NCBI RefSeq assembly: GCF_000969605.1
Contig: NZ_JZUE01000036.1
Span: 1 to 41,139 of the forward strand
DNA length: 41,139 nucleotides
Source of the DNA: Aquincola tertiaricarbonis
Lineage (GTDB): Bacteria; Pseudomonadota; Gammaproteobacteria; Burkholderiales; Burkholderiaceae_C
Direction: 5' to 3'
The number at the start of each line of letters is the position of its first letter. The stretch's first letter is position 1. Below, one piece after another: positions 1 through 7,293 of the stretch. Position numbers and translations under genes: made by a program. Under the pieces are notes generated by a model. It did no database searches. It worked only from the letters and a program-made list of their open reading frames with translations, and had not been told where the DNA came from.

Positions 1-1
1 G

Positions 2-919
2 ATACAACCTATTGAAGCTTCACAGCTAGGCGGCGTCTCAGCCCATGCGGACCGTGCAGGCGATCTGCGGCCGAGCCTTCAGCAACTGGCCAGCCGTCAC
101 GGCATTTGTGCTGCCACGTTCGCCCTGATCCGGCACCGCGAACTGGTGTCGGTCGACACGGGGCAGGGCTGTGGTGCAGAGCGGGCGCTGAGTGCCGACG
201 CGGTCTTCCAGGCCGCTTCCTTGAGCAAGCCGGTTTTTGCATATGCGGTGCTGACGCTGGTCCGGCAGGGCCGGCTGAGGCTGGATGACCCGATCTCCAT
301 GCATCTGCCTGACGGTGCGGTGCACCGGGCGGCACCCCATCGGCCCACCGGTTGGACGGACCATGTTCCTGCATGGCGCCTGAGCGGAATCACCGTGCGC
401 ATGGCGTTGAACCACACCTCCGGATTGCCGAACTGGGCCACGCCGGCGCTGAACGGCCTGCGCGTCGATGGCGCGTTGGCGGATGGCACCGCCTTGGCGC
501 CGCTGCAGTTTGAACAGGCGCTCTCGGCATTCAGCCTGCAGACCACGGCCCGGGACTACGGCGCCTTCGTGGCCGCGCTGCTGAAGGATGACAGCATGCT
601 GCAGCAGATCGTCGAGCGGCCCGTGCCCATGGCGCCCGGGCTCGGTGTTCGCTGGGGCCTGGGCTGGGGATTGGCGCAGGGGCCGGCTGGCGACCTGCTC
701 TGGCATTGGGGCAACAACCCCGGCTATCGAAGCTTCGTGATGGCCTCGCCCGCCAGCGGCGACGCCCTGGTGCTGTTCGCCGCTCAGGACGGCGGATTGG
801 TGCTGGCGAGGCCATTGGCGGAAGCCGTGTTCCCAGGCCTGCATCCGCTGTTCCGCCTGCCGCTGCTGCGCGACGGCTTGGACAGCCTGCTGTGCGAGAT
901 CGTCGATCTCTGTGGCTGA
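2..919 (+). CDS. Serine hydrolase, class C beta-lactamase family (5' partial, probably inactive)
   Basis: The reading frame is open from the left edge, and no convincing start is visible, so the N-terminus probably lies upstream. The first in-frame GTG at 146 would cut into the domain, because the preceding residues still resemble the first beta strand of the family (LRPSLQQLASRHG...). The family nucleophile motif SLSK (Ser codon 218-220) is present, as are HTSGLPNW (from 413) and a C-terminal HWGNNPGYRSF block that matches the HxG region of these esterases/beta-lactamases. Only about 30 residues separate HTSGLPNW from the SLQTTARDYGAF segment. Relatives usually have roughly 70-100 there, including the catalytic Tyr-x-Asn/YSGEG-like motif, which I cannot find. 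The gene therefore looks like a remnant with an in-frame internal deletion, or a non-catalytic paralogue. Its stop lies 6 bp from the convergent fliR stop. Confidence 0.75.
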   Translation: MQPIEASQLGGVSAHADRAGDLRPSLQQLASRHGICAATFALIRHRELVSVDTGQGCGAERALSADAVFQAASLSKPVFAYAVLTLVRQGRLRLDDPISMHLPDGAVHRAAPHRPTGWTDHVPAWRLSGITVRMALNHTSGLPNWATPALNGLRVDGALADGTALAPLQFEQALSAFSLQTTARDYGAFVAALLKDDSMLQQIVERPVPMAPGLGVRWGLGWGLAQGPAGDLLWHWGNNPGYRSFVMASPASGDALVLFAAQDGGLVLARPLAEAVFPGLHPLFRLPLLRDGLDSLLCEIVDLCG

Positions 920-925
920 ATCGAC

Positions 926-1687
926 TTACTGAAACCGCTCCAGCATCCTCTCCAGCGCCATCGTGAACGGCGCCTCCATCATCGGCAGCGTGAGCACGAT
1001 GCCGATCAGGCCCACGCCCAGCGTGATGGGGAACCCGATCGCGAAGATGTTGAGCTGGGCCGCCACGCGCGAGATGAGGCCCAGCACCAGGTTGACGAAC
1101 AGCATCATGCCGACGATGGGCATGGCGATCCACAGGCCGATGGAGAAGACCTCGGTGCCCCACGCTTCGGGCCGCATCGCGCGGATGAAGGCAAACGGCT
1201 CCGGCCCGGCGGGGAACACCCGGAAGCTTTGCACCACCGCGTCGATGATGAGCAGGTGGCCGCCGATGACGATGAACATCCACGACACCATGATGCCGAA
1301 GAAGCGGCTCACCGCCGTGGCCTGGCCGCCGGTGGCGGGGTCGAAGAAGCCGGCCAGGTTCAGGCCCATCTGCAGGCCGATCAGCTCGCCCGCGAATTCC
1401 ACCGCCGCAAAGACGATGCGCACCGCAAAGCCCAGCGTCAGGCCGATGACGACCTGCTGCGCCACCAGCATGAAGCCCACGCCCGAATCCAGCGGCACCT
1501 GCGGCATCTCGGGCAATGCGGCCTGTGCACAGAACGCGATCAGGAAGGCCAGCGCCACCCGCACCCGCGCCGGCACCGTGCGCTGGCCGATCACCGGCAG
1601 TGCCGAGAACAGCGCCAGCACGCGCAGGAAAGGCCACAGCAGCGGCGTGACCCACGCCAGCAGCTGCGCCTCGGTGAACTGGACCAT
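926..1687 (-). CDS. fliR: Flagellar export gate protein FliR
   Basis: The 253-residue polytopic membrane protein matches FliR in length and motifs: an N-terminal FTEAQLLAWV segment, a conserved ALPVIGQRTVPARVRVALAF stretch and a GLQMGLNLAGFFDP loop. With FliP and FliQ it forms the core of the flagellar type III export gate inside the MS ring. It is the last gene of the fliLMNOPQR run. Its ATG shares one base with the fliQ stop (TGATG), which suggests translational coupling. FlhB, the gate partner, is not in the window. Confidence 0.97.
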   Translation of the reverse strand: MVQFTEAQLLAWVTPLLWPFLRVLALFSALPVIGQRTVPARVRVALAFLIAFCAQAALPEMPQVPLDSGVGFMLVAQQVVIGLTLGFAVRIVFAAVEFAGELIGLQMGLNLAGFFDPATGGQATAVSRFFGIMVSWMFIVIGGHLLIIDAVVQSFRVFPAGPEPFAFIRAMRPEAWGTEVFSIGLWIAMPIVGMMLFVNLVLGLISRVAAQLNIFAIGFPITLGVGLIGIVLTLPMMEAPFTMALERMLERFQ

Positions 1688-1956
1688 CAGCCCACCGCGG
1701 TAGGAATCGACAGCAGCGTGCGCTGGAGAAATTCAACCAGCGTTGTCATCATCCACGGGCCGGCCACGGCCAGCACCGCCACCGCGGCCACGATCTTGGG
1801 CACGAAGGTGAGCGTGGCCTCGTTGATCTGCGTGGCCGCCTGGAACACGCTGACCAGCAGGCCCACCACCAGCACGGCCAGCAGCATCGGCGCCGAAACG
1901 ATCAGCAGCATGTGCAAGGCCTGCTGGCCCACGGTGAAGACTTGTTGGGAATTCAT
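1687..1956 (-). CDS. fliQ: Flagellar export gate protein FliQ
   Basis: This is an 89-residue protein with two hydrophobic segments, the standard size and topology for FliQ. It begins MNSQQVFTVGQQALHMLLIV and contains the conserved VGLLVSVFQAATQINEATLTFVPK loop region (described here by its two halves, VGLLVSVFQAATQ and INEATLTFVPK). It packs around FliP/FliR in the export gate. It lies 20 bp downstream of fliP and touches fliR, so it is part of the same transcript. The ribosome-binding site is weak. Confidence 0.97.
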   Translation of the reverse strand: MNSQQVFTVGQQALHMLLIVSAPMLLAVLVVGLLVSVFQAATQINEATLTFVPKIVAAVAVLAVAGPWMMTTLVEFLQRTLLSIPTAVG

Positions 1957-1976
1957 GGTCGGTCTCGGTGGTCGGG

Positions 1977-2756
1977 TCAGGTGGCGAAGGAAGCCGCCAG
2001 CGAACCCAGCAGCAGGTTCCAGCCGTCGGCCAGCACGAACAGCATCAGCTTGAAGGGCAGGGCCACCAGCACCGGGCTCAGCATCATCATGCCCAGCGAC
2101 ATCAGCACGCTGGCCACCACCATGTCGATGATGAGGAAGGGCACGAAGATCAGGAAGCCGATCTGGAAGGCGCTCTTCAGCTCGCTGGTGACGAAGGCCG
2201 GCACCAGCACCTTCAGCGGCACGTCCTCGCCCTTCACGCCTTCGGGCAGTTTGGCCAGCTTGGAGAACAGCTGCACGTCGGACTGGCGCGTCTGCTTGAG
2301 CATGAACTCGCGCATCGGCACCTCGGCCCGCTGCAGCGCCTGCTCGAACGGGATCTGCCCGGCCGAGTAGGGCTGGTAGGCCTGCTCGTACACCTTGTCG
2401 AAGGTGGGGCCCATCACGAAGAAGGTGAGGAACAGCGACAGCCCGATGACCACCTGGTTGGGCGGCGCGGCCTGCGTGCCCAGCGCCTGGCGCAGCAGGC
2501 CCAGCACGATGACGATGCGGGTGAAGCCCGTCATCATCAGCAGCACCGCCGGCAGGAACGAAAGCGCGGTGAAGAACAGCAGCGTCTGGATGGGCACCGA
2601 ATAGCTGGCGCCGCCCGCGCCCTGGCCCACCAGCAGCGGCAGGCTGCCCGGGGCCACCGGCGTGCCCGCCTGCTGGGCTAAAGCCAGTGCAGGCAGCGCC
2701 GAAAACACCGACAAGCCCAGGATGCGCAGCCCGCGCATCACGCGGTCAGAAGACAT
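1977..2756 (-). CDS. fliP: Flagellar export gate protein FliP
   Basis: FliP is the central pore subunit of the flagellar secretion gate. The protein has a cleavable-type signal sequence ([19 protein letters not shown]) and then the conserved segment from [20 protein letters not shown] through [17 protein letters not shown]-terminal pair of membrane helices follows ([17 protein letters not shown] and later). The start is uncertain: ATG at 2756 overlaps the fliO stop by 11 bp and gives 259 residues, while ATG at 2738 would give 253. The open frame continues upstream to 2801, but that extension lies inside fliO and is not FliP-like. The order fliO-fliP-fliQ-fliR is canonical. Confidence 0.96.
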   Translation of the reverse strand: MSSDRVMRGLRILGLSVFSALPALALAQQAGTPVAPGSLPLLVGQGAGGASYSVPIQTLLFFTALSFLPAVLLMMTGFTRIVIVLGLLRQALGTQAAPPNQVVIGLSLFLTFFVMGPTFDKVYEQAYQPYSAGQIPFEQALQRAEVPMREFMLKQTRQSDVQLFSKLAKLPEGVKGEDVPLKVLVPAFVTSELKSAFQIGFLIFVPFLIIDMVVASVLMSLGMMMLSPVLVALPFKLMLFVLADGWNLLLGSLAASFAT

Positions 2757-3135
2757 CGCCATGGCCTGGGCCATCCTTCGGTGCGCCCTTGGACAGGCCA
2801 TGGGGCGACAGCCGTGCCATCAGCTGCGCGAAGGGCGCGGCCACCTGGCCGGCGGCCGGCGAGGCGGGCGCATCGGCCTGCGGCGCCATGGTGTACAGCG
2901 TGGTGATGCTCTGCGGCGTGGCGCCCAGCACCAGCCAGCGGCGTTCCTCGCCCTGGCCCACTTCCACGGTGACGATGCGCTGGTTCTGTGCGATGGAAAT
3001 CGAAGCGATCGTGCGCATCGGCGCGGGGCCGAGGGCCGCCTGGCCCATCGGGCTGCGCTTGAGCAGCCACAAGGCCACCGGGATCAGCGCCAGCACGGCG
3101 ATGAACCACAGCAGCGCGGAGAGGGACGTGTTCAT
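2746..3135 (-). CDS. fliO: Flagellar biosynthesis protein FliO
   Basis: This is a 129-residue protein with one N-terminal membrane segment ([21 protein letters not shown]) and then a cytoplasmic region with a short basic stretch. The conserved strand pattern [20 protein letters not shown] followed by [12 protein letters not shown] is typical of FliO. FliO assists assembly of the FliP pore ring and is not part of the finished gate. It lies between fliN and fliP, as expected, and its last codons overlap the fliP start. The C-terminal 40 residues are low-complexity and poorly conserved, which is normal for the family. Confidence 0.93.
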   Translation of the reverse strand: MNTSLSALLWFIAVLALIPVALWLLKRSPMGQAALGPAPMRTIASISIAQNQRIVTVEVGQGEERRWLVLGATPQSITTLYTMAPQADAPASPAAGQVAAPFAQLMARLSPHGLSKGAPKDGPGHGDVF

Positions 3136-3153
3136 TCGGTGTCTTGCAGGGGG

Positions 3154-3606
3154 TCAGTTGGCGCGGCTCAGCCGGCGCATGCGCTCGCTGGGCGTGACGA
3201 TGTCGGTCAGGCGGATGCCGAACTTGTCGTTCACCACCACCACCTCGCCCTGGGCGATCAGGTAGCCGTTGACCAGCACGTCCATCGGCTCGCCGGCCAG
3301 CGCGTCCAGCTCCACCACCGAGCCCTGGGCCAGCTGCAGGATGTGCTTGATGGGAATGCGCGTGCGGCCCAGCTCCACGGTGAGCTGCACCGGGATGTCC
3401 AGGATCATGTTGATGTCGTTGCCGACACCGGTGAGCTGCGGCGTGGCCGACGAGAAGTTGGTGAACTGCGGCGCGGCCACCTGCTCGGCCGCGCCCGTCA
3501 CCTCGGTGGCGGCGGGGCTGGGCGCGCTGGTGGATTCGGCCAGGGCGGCAGCCCACTCGGCGGCCATCGCGTCTTCTTCTGAGGTGTTGGGCGTGTCATT
3601 GGGCAT
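3154..3606 (-). CDS. fliN: Flagellar motor switch protein FliN
   Basis: The 150-residue protein has a variable acidic/Ala-rich N-terminus (residues 1-60). A C-terminal SpoA (surface presentation of antigens) domain follows, with the conserved core LDIPVQLTVELGRTRIPIK, the LAQGSVVELD turn and the NGYLIAQGEVVVVNDKFGIR strand. FliN forms the base of the C ring and takes part in both motor switching and docking of the export ATPase complex. Its ATG overlaps the end of fliM by 11 bp, indicating coupled translation of the two C-ring subunits. Confidence 0.97.
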   Translation of the reverse strand: MPNDTPNTSEEDAMAAEWAAALAESTSAPSPAATEVTGAAEQVAAPQFTNFSSATPQLTGVGNDINMILDIPVQLTVELGRTRIPIKHILQLAQGSVVELDALAGEPMDVLVNGYLIAQGEVVVVNDKFGIRLTDIVTPSERMRRLSRAN

Positions 3607-4600
3607 TCTGATCTCCCAGCCAGCTCAGGTTGGAGCTGGAAATGAGTCGGTCGACCTTGATGGCGTACTTGCCGTTCGAGATGCCGTAGTGGCAATCGAG
3701 CACGGGCACGCCGTCCACCTTGGCCTGGATCTGTTGCTTGATGTCGAGCTCGATGAAGTCGCCGGGCTTGAAGCTCAGCAGCTGCTCGACGGTGGCGCCG
3801 GCATGGGCCAGCTCGGCCACCAGTTCCACCTCGGCGCTCTGGATCTGCTGCTTCAGCAGGTTGATCCAGCGCTTGTCGGGTTCGTTGGAGTCGCCCTGGA
3901 TGGTGCTGTAGAGCACGTCGCGGATGGGCTCCAGCGTGGAGTAGGGGATGCAGAAGTGCACCGAGCCGGTGGTGTCGCCGATCTCCAGCGTGAAGCTGGT
4001 GGCCACCACGATCTCGCTGGGCGTGGCGATGTTGGCGAACTGCGGCTGCATCTCCGAGCGCTGGTAGTCCAGCTCCAGCGGATAGATGCCGACCCAGGCC
4101 TTGCGGTATTCCTCGATGATCACCTCGACCATGCGCAGGATCACGCGCTGCTCGGTCGGCGAGAAGTCGCGGCCTTCGATGCGGGTGTGGTACTTGCCGC
4201 CGCCGCCGAACAGGGCGTCGATCACGGCGAACACCAGGTTCGGGTCGCACACGATCAGGCCCGAGCCGCGCAGCGGCCGCACGCTGACGATGTTGAAGTT
4301 CGTCGGCACCACGATCTCGCGCAGGAAGGCGCTGTACTTCTGCACCTTGATGCCGCCGATGGACACTTCGGGGCTGCGGCGGATCAGGTTGAACAGGCCC
4401 ACCCGCACGTTGCGTGCGAATCGCTCGTTGATGATCTCCATCGTGGGCATGCGCCCACGCACGATGCGCTCTTGACTAGACAAGTCATAGTCGCGCACGC
4501 CGCCCTGCGGCACATCTTCCTGCTCGAGCTTCTGGCTCTCGCCGGTGATGCCTTGCAGCAGTGCATCGACTTCGTCTTGCGAAAGGATCTGCTGGTTCAT
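3596..4600 (-). CDS. fliM: Flagellar motor switch protein FliM
   Basis: The 334-residue protein begins with the CheY-P binding motif LSQDEVDALLQG (residues 6-17). It has the middle-domain GGGGKYHTRIEGRDFSPTEQ region and ends with a SpoA domain (LDIKQQIQAKVDGVPVLDCHYG). FliM is the C-ring subunit that receives phosphorylated CheY and transmits the switch to FliG. A 212-bp gap containing a strong inverted repeat separates it from fliL upstream, unlike the tight spacing of the other fli genes. No clear Shine-Dalgarno sequence precedes the ATG. Confidence 0.98.
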   Translation of the reverse strand: MNQQILSQDEVDALLQGITGESQKLEQEDVPQGGVRDYDLSSQERIVRGRMPTMEIINERFARNVRVGLFNLIRRSPEVSIGGIKVQKYSAFLREIVVPTNFNIVSVRPLRGSGLIVCDPNLVFAVIDALFGGGGKYHTRIEGRDFSPTEQRVILRMVEVIIEEYRKAWVGIYPLELDYQRSEMQPQFANIATPSEIVVATSFTLEIGDTTGSVHFCIPYSTLEPIRDVLYSTIQGDSNEPDKRWINLLKQQIQSAEVELVAELAHAGATVEQLLSFKPGDFIELDIKQQIQAKVDGVPVLDCHYGISNGKYAIKVDRLISSSNLSWLGDQNAQ

Positions 4601-4732
4601 GCCAAGCGATCAGAGGAGGTAGGCGGTGTGCAGCGCCACGCGGTTGACCGGTGCCCACCCTCGCTGCCGCGCCGACAGCGTGGAGAAACGGGGTGCCGAA
4701 GCCACCACAAGCCCGCGGTGGCGGAAAGAACG

Positions 4733-4782
4733 CGAAACCCGCCGCCGGGCCGCCCCAAGGCGGGTTTCGGCCCCCGCGGGGG
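4733..4782. repeat. Intergenic inverted repeat between fliL and fliM (REP-like or attenuator)
   Basis: Bases 4733-4743 (CGAAACCCGCC) and 4759-4769 (GGCGGGTTTCG) form a perfect 11-bp inverted repeat with a 15-base loop. A perfect 12-bp palindrome, CCCCCGCGGGGG (4771-4782), follows immediately, and a further GC-rich GGCGCCGAAGGCG segment lies at about 4786-4798. The whole 212-bp fliL-fliM gap shows no convincing coding sequence. The layout (GCCCCAAGGCGGG plus a C-run/G-run palindrome) resembles repeated extragenic elements I associate with Burkholderiales genomes, but that comparison is from memory. No T-run follows on either strand, so a classical intrinsic terminator is unlikely. Confidence 0.6.
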
Positions 4783-4812
4783 GCTGGCGCCGAAGGCGAC
4801 TGGGGGCTGACA

Positions 4813-5415
4813 TCACTGGATGATGAAGTTGGAGAAATGCACGGCCGAGATGGGCAGCACCTGCTGCGCCCGCTTCTTCTTTTTCTTCTTCGGCTTGTCC
4901 TCGTCAGCCGCCTCGTCGTCCTCTTCGTCGATCTCGTAGCCCAGCGCGCGCGAGGCTTCGCGGCGGATCTGCTCCGCGAGCTTTTCCTTGCCCTCGCGGT
5001 CCAGCAGCTGGGCCGCAGTCTTCTGCGCCAGCAGCAACAGGATGTTGTTGCGGATGGCCGGCATGTAGGCCTTCAGCGCATCGGGCAGCTTGGGGTCGTC
5101 CACTTCCAGCGTGATGCCAATCTGTGCATAACGCTCGGCGTCGCGGTCGGCCAGGTTCACGGTGAACGGGTCCAGCGGCACGAAGGTGGGGGCGTTCTTC
5201 GGGTCCAGGCTGTGCTGCACCTTCTTCTCGGCCTTGGGCGCGGGGGCGGCGGCCTCCTCGCCTTCCTCGGCCTCGGCATGCGGCTTCTTCAGCAGGAAGA
5301 ACGCGGCGGCGCCGCCGCCCAGCACCAGCAGCAGCACGGACGCGATGATGATGATCAGCTTCTTGTTGCCCTTCTTGGGCGCGGGTGCGGCGTCGGTGGC
5401 GGCAGCGGCTGACAT
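4813..5415 (-). CDS. fliL: Flagellar basal body-associated protein FliL
   Basis: FliL is an inner-membrane, stator-associated protein that supports torque generation. The ATG at 5415 is chosen because AAGGAG stands 7 bases upstream; the open frame beyond it is not FliL-like. The 200-residue product has a short cytoplasmic tail, a single membrane helix (LIIIIASVLLLVLGGGAAAFF) and a periplasmic domain with the family features VPLDPFTVNL, RYAQIGITLEV and the C-terminal VHFSNFIIQ. Between the domain and this tail is a charged block, DEEDDEAADEDKP followed by six lysines. It appears to be the first gene of a second fli unit (L to R), 171 bp from fliK. Confidence 0.96.
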   Translation of the reverse strand: MSAAAATDAAPAPKKGNKKLIIIIASVLLLVLGGGAAAFFLLKKPHAEAEEGEEAAAPAPKAEKKVQHSLDPKNAPTFVPLDPFTVNLADRDAERYAQIGITLEVDDPKLPDALKAYMPAIRNNILLLLAQKTAAQLLDREGKEKLAEQIRREASRALGYEIDEEDDEAADEDKPKKKKKKRAQQVLPISAVHFSNFIIQ

Positions 5416-5439
5416 GCAGGCTCCTTGCAAACTCGGGCT

Positions 5440-5460
5440 GCGAAGGACGACGCCCTTCGC
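5440..5460. promoter_or_regulatory. Hairpin in the fliL leader
   Basis: GCGAAGG (5440-5446) and CCTTCGC (5454-5460) form a perfect 7-bp stem with a 7-base loop, starting 24 bases upstream of the fliL ATG and just ahead of its AAGGAG site. No T-tract follows on the minus strand. It could be a 5'-UTR structure, a processing site or part of a terminator for fliK read-through. The remainder of the 171-bp fliK-fliL gap is non-coding; an AT-rich patch near 5475-5482 could serve as a -10 element, but no clear promoter pair is visible. Confidence 0.45.
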
Positions 5461-5586
5461 ACAACTTGAGTGCAATTATTCGAGCCGGGGGGTAGGGCCG
5501 ATGCCGTGAAAAGCGCCCGGTTTGGCGTGCAGACCGGACCGGGGCGAGCCCCGCGCCGAGCCCGCCGAAGCCGTGCCTGGCGCCGC

Positions 5587-6804
5587 TCAGGCCACCAGGT
5601 CGACCACGCCGCGGGCCGCGCGCAGCGGCTGGGCGGGCGGCAGCAGGGCCGCGTCGTCGGTGCCCGGCGTGCCATCGGCGCCGCGGCCGCCGCCGCCCTG
5701 GCGCGGGTGGCCGCCCTGGCCGTCACCGGCCTGGGCGAACACGCCGCCGCCGGCCAGCGTGAAGCCGCCGGCGCTCAGCGCGGCGGCCAGGTCGGGCAGG
5801 CTGGTTTCCAGCGCGGCACGGGTGGCAGCCAGGTCGGCGCCGAAGTTCACATGGGCCTGCGTGCCGTTCAGCTCGATCTGTACCGAGATCGGGCCCATCT
5901 CGGCCGGGTTGAGCTCCAGCCGCGCTTCCTGGATGCCGTCGCGCACCAGCAGGCTGAGCTGTGCGCCCAGCGCGGGTGCGAAGGCCGGTGAATCGAGCGC
6001 CGCGGCCAGGTGGGCGGTGAACGGCGAGGCCGGGCCGGCGGCTTCGGCCGGCGCGCTGGTTGCGGTGGGCGTGGTGCCCTCGGCGGCCGCCAGTGCACGG
6101 GCGGCATCGGCGGCCGGGGCGGTGGCCTCGCTGCGCTGTGCCGCGGGGGCGGCAGCGGCTTCGGCCTTGCCGGCGGCCTCGGCCAGCGCGCTGGCGAAGC
6201 GTCCTGCAGCCTCGGCCGCGCCGGCGGCGCCATGGCCTGCATCGGCCGTGCCGGCGGCGGCGCCGGCATCGGCCACGGTGTCCTTGCCTTCGGCCCGGGC
6301 GTCGGTCAGGCCTGGGCGGGCGGCGGCGGCAGCCGCCACGCCGGGTGCGGCGCCGCGGCGGCCGCCGGGGCCGCCGTTCTCGGCCTGGCCGTCGGTGCCG
6401 CGGCCCCGGGCCAGGCGCTCGGCACCGCCGGGCAGCAGGCTGGCCAGCCAGCCTGCGGGATCGTCGGTGGCGGCATCGGCCTGGGCGGCGCCGTCCTGCG
6501 ACTCGCCCTCGGGTGCGGCGGCTTCGGTGTTGGCGGGTCCTGCCGGCGTGGCGGCCGGCCGTGCCTCGGCCGCACGCGGCGTGGCGGCCTCGCGGGCCAG
6601 CCGGTCCTGGGCTTCACGGGCGCTGGCTGCGCGCTGGGCCGCCATCGCCTTGGCCGACTGCGCCTGCTGCAGCTGCCGCGCGAAGCCGTCGGGCGCCTCG
6701 TCGGCCGCGGTGGGCGCACCGGCCTGGCCGTTGCCGGCCTGGGGCGCGCGCGGTGCGGGCTGCACGGTGGGCAGGGCGGTGGGCAGCGCGGCGGTGTTCA
6801 GCAT
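5587..6804 (-). CDS. fliK: Flagellar hook-length control protein FliK
   Basis: The product has 405 residues. The first 270 are extremely rich in Ala, Pro and Gly, the poorly conserved ruler region typical of FliK. The C-terminal Flg_hook domain is recognisable from LRDGIQEARLELNPAEMGPI through VQIELNGTQAHVNFGADLAATRAALE, and a Gly-rich tail follows. FliK measures hook length and switches FlhB from hook to filament substrates. It lies 31 bp downstream of fliJ as the last gene of the fliFGHIJK run. No clear ribosome-binding site precedes the ATG. The composition makes the N-terminus hard to verify. Confidence 0.92.
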   Translation of the reverse strand: MLNTAALPTALPTVQPAPRAPQAGNGQAGAPTAADEAPDGFARQLQQAQSAKAMAAQRAASAREAQDRLAREAATPRAAEARPAATPAGPANTEAAAPEGESQDGAAQADAATDDPAGWLASLLPGGAERLARGRGTDGQAENGGPGGRRGAAPGVAAAAAARPGLTDARAEGKDTVADAGAAAGTADAGHGAAGAAEAAGRFASALAEAAGKAEAAAAPAAQRSEATAPAADAARALAAAEGTTPTATSAPAEAAGPASPFTAHLAAALDSPAFAPALGAQLSLLVRDGIQEARLELNPAEMGPISVQIELNGTQAHVNFGADLAATRAALETSLPDLAAALSAGGFTLAGGGVFAQAGDGQGGHPRQGGGGRGADGTPGTDDAALLPPAQPLRAARGVVDLVA

Positions 6805-6835
6805 GGCGGTGGGGCGGTGCAGGGGTGGAGGAATG

Positions 6836-7288
6836 TCAGACGGCCTCGGCCGGGCGCCAGGCGGCGCGGGCAGCGGCTTCGTCGGTCTGTTTCTGGTCGC
6901 GGCGCTCGGCGGCGCGCAGGGCTTCGGCCTGGCGGCGCTCGATCAGCTTGCGCACCGAGGCCACGCGGATCTCCTGCGCGGTGAGGGCCTCTCGGGCACG
7001 CTGCACCTGGGTCTCGGCATGCGTGGCCACGCGCGCCTGCTGGGCGATGGCTTCTTCCAGCCGCTGCGCGAAGTCCTGGTAGCAGCGCACGATGTCCATG
7101 GTGCCGGCGGTGCGGAACTGGCTGGCCCAGCGGCGGTGGTAGTCGTCGCGGTAGGCATGCAGCTGCTCGGCCTGCTGGCGCGCGGCCTGGGCACGGGCCT
7201 GGGCCTGCTGCAGCGCGCTGATGAGGTTGTCGCGCTCGGTGGTCTCGCGCTCCAGCAGCACGGCCAGGGCCTGGATGTTGTCGCTCAT
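6836..7288 (-). CDS. fliJ: Flagellar export chaperone/stalk protein FliJ
   Basis: This is a 150-residue, almost entirely helical protein rich in Gln, Ala, Arg and Glu, as expected for the antiparallel coiled coil of FliJ. A family-like segment reads TTERDNLISALQQAQ near the N-terminus. FliJ sits in the pore of the FliI ATPase hexamer, links it to FlhA and helps recycle export chaperones. Its start is 5 bp after the fliI stop. Primary sequence conservation in this family is low, so the call rests on length, coiled-coil pattern and position between fliI and fliK. Confidence 0.93.
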   Translation of the reverse strand: MSDNIQALAVLLERETTERDNLISALQQAQARAQAARQQAEQLHAYRDDYHRRWASQFRTAGTMDIVRCYQDFAQRLEEAIAQQARVATHAETQVQRAREALTAQEIRVASVRKLIERRQAEALRAAERRDQKQTDEAAARAAWRPAEAV

Positions 7289-7293
7289 CTAGC

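Noticed and set aside
4610-4816. Short open frames in the fliL-fliM gap on both strands
   Set aside because: They run through the inverted repeat, have no family pattern, and the stop-free frames follow from high GC.
4890-4950. Acidic block and lysine run in FliL as a possible sign of a frameshift
   Set aside because: The frame resumes with the conserved VHFSNFIIQ tail, and charged inserts of this type are common in FliL of related bacteria.
5587-6804. Ala/Pro-rich FliK region as a possible artefact or separate gene
   Set aside because: The conserved Flg_hook domain is in the same frame, and FliK N-termini are normally low in complexity.
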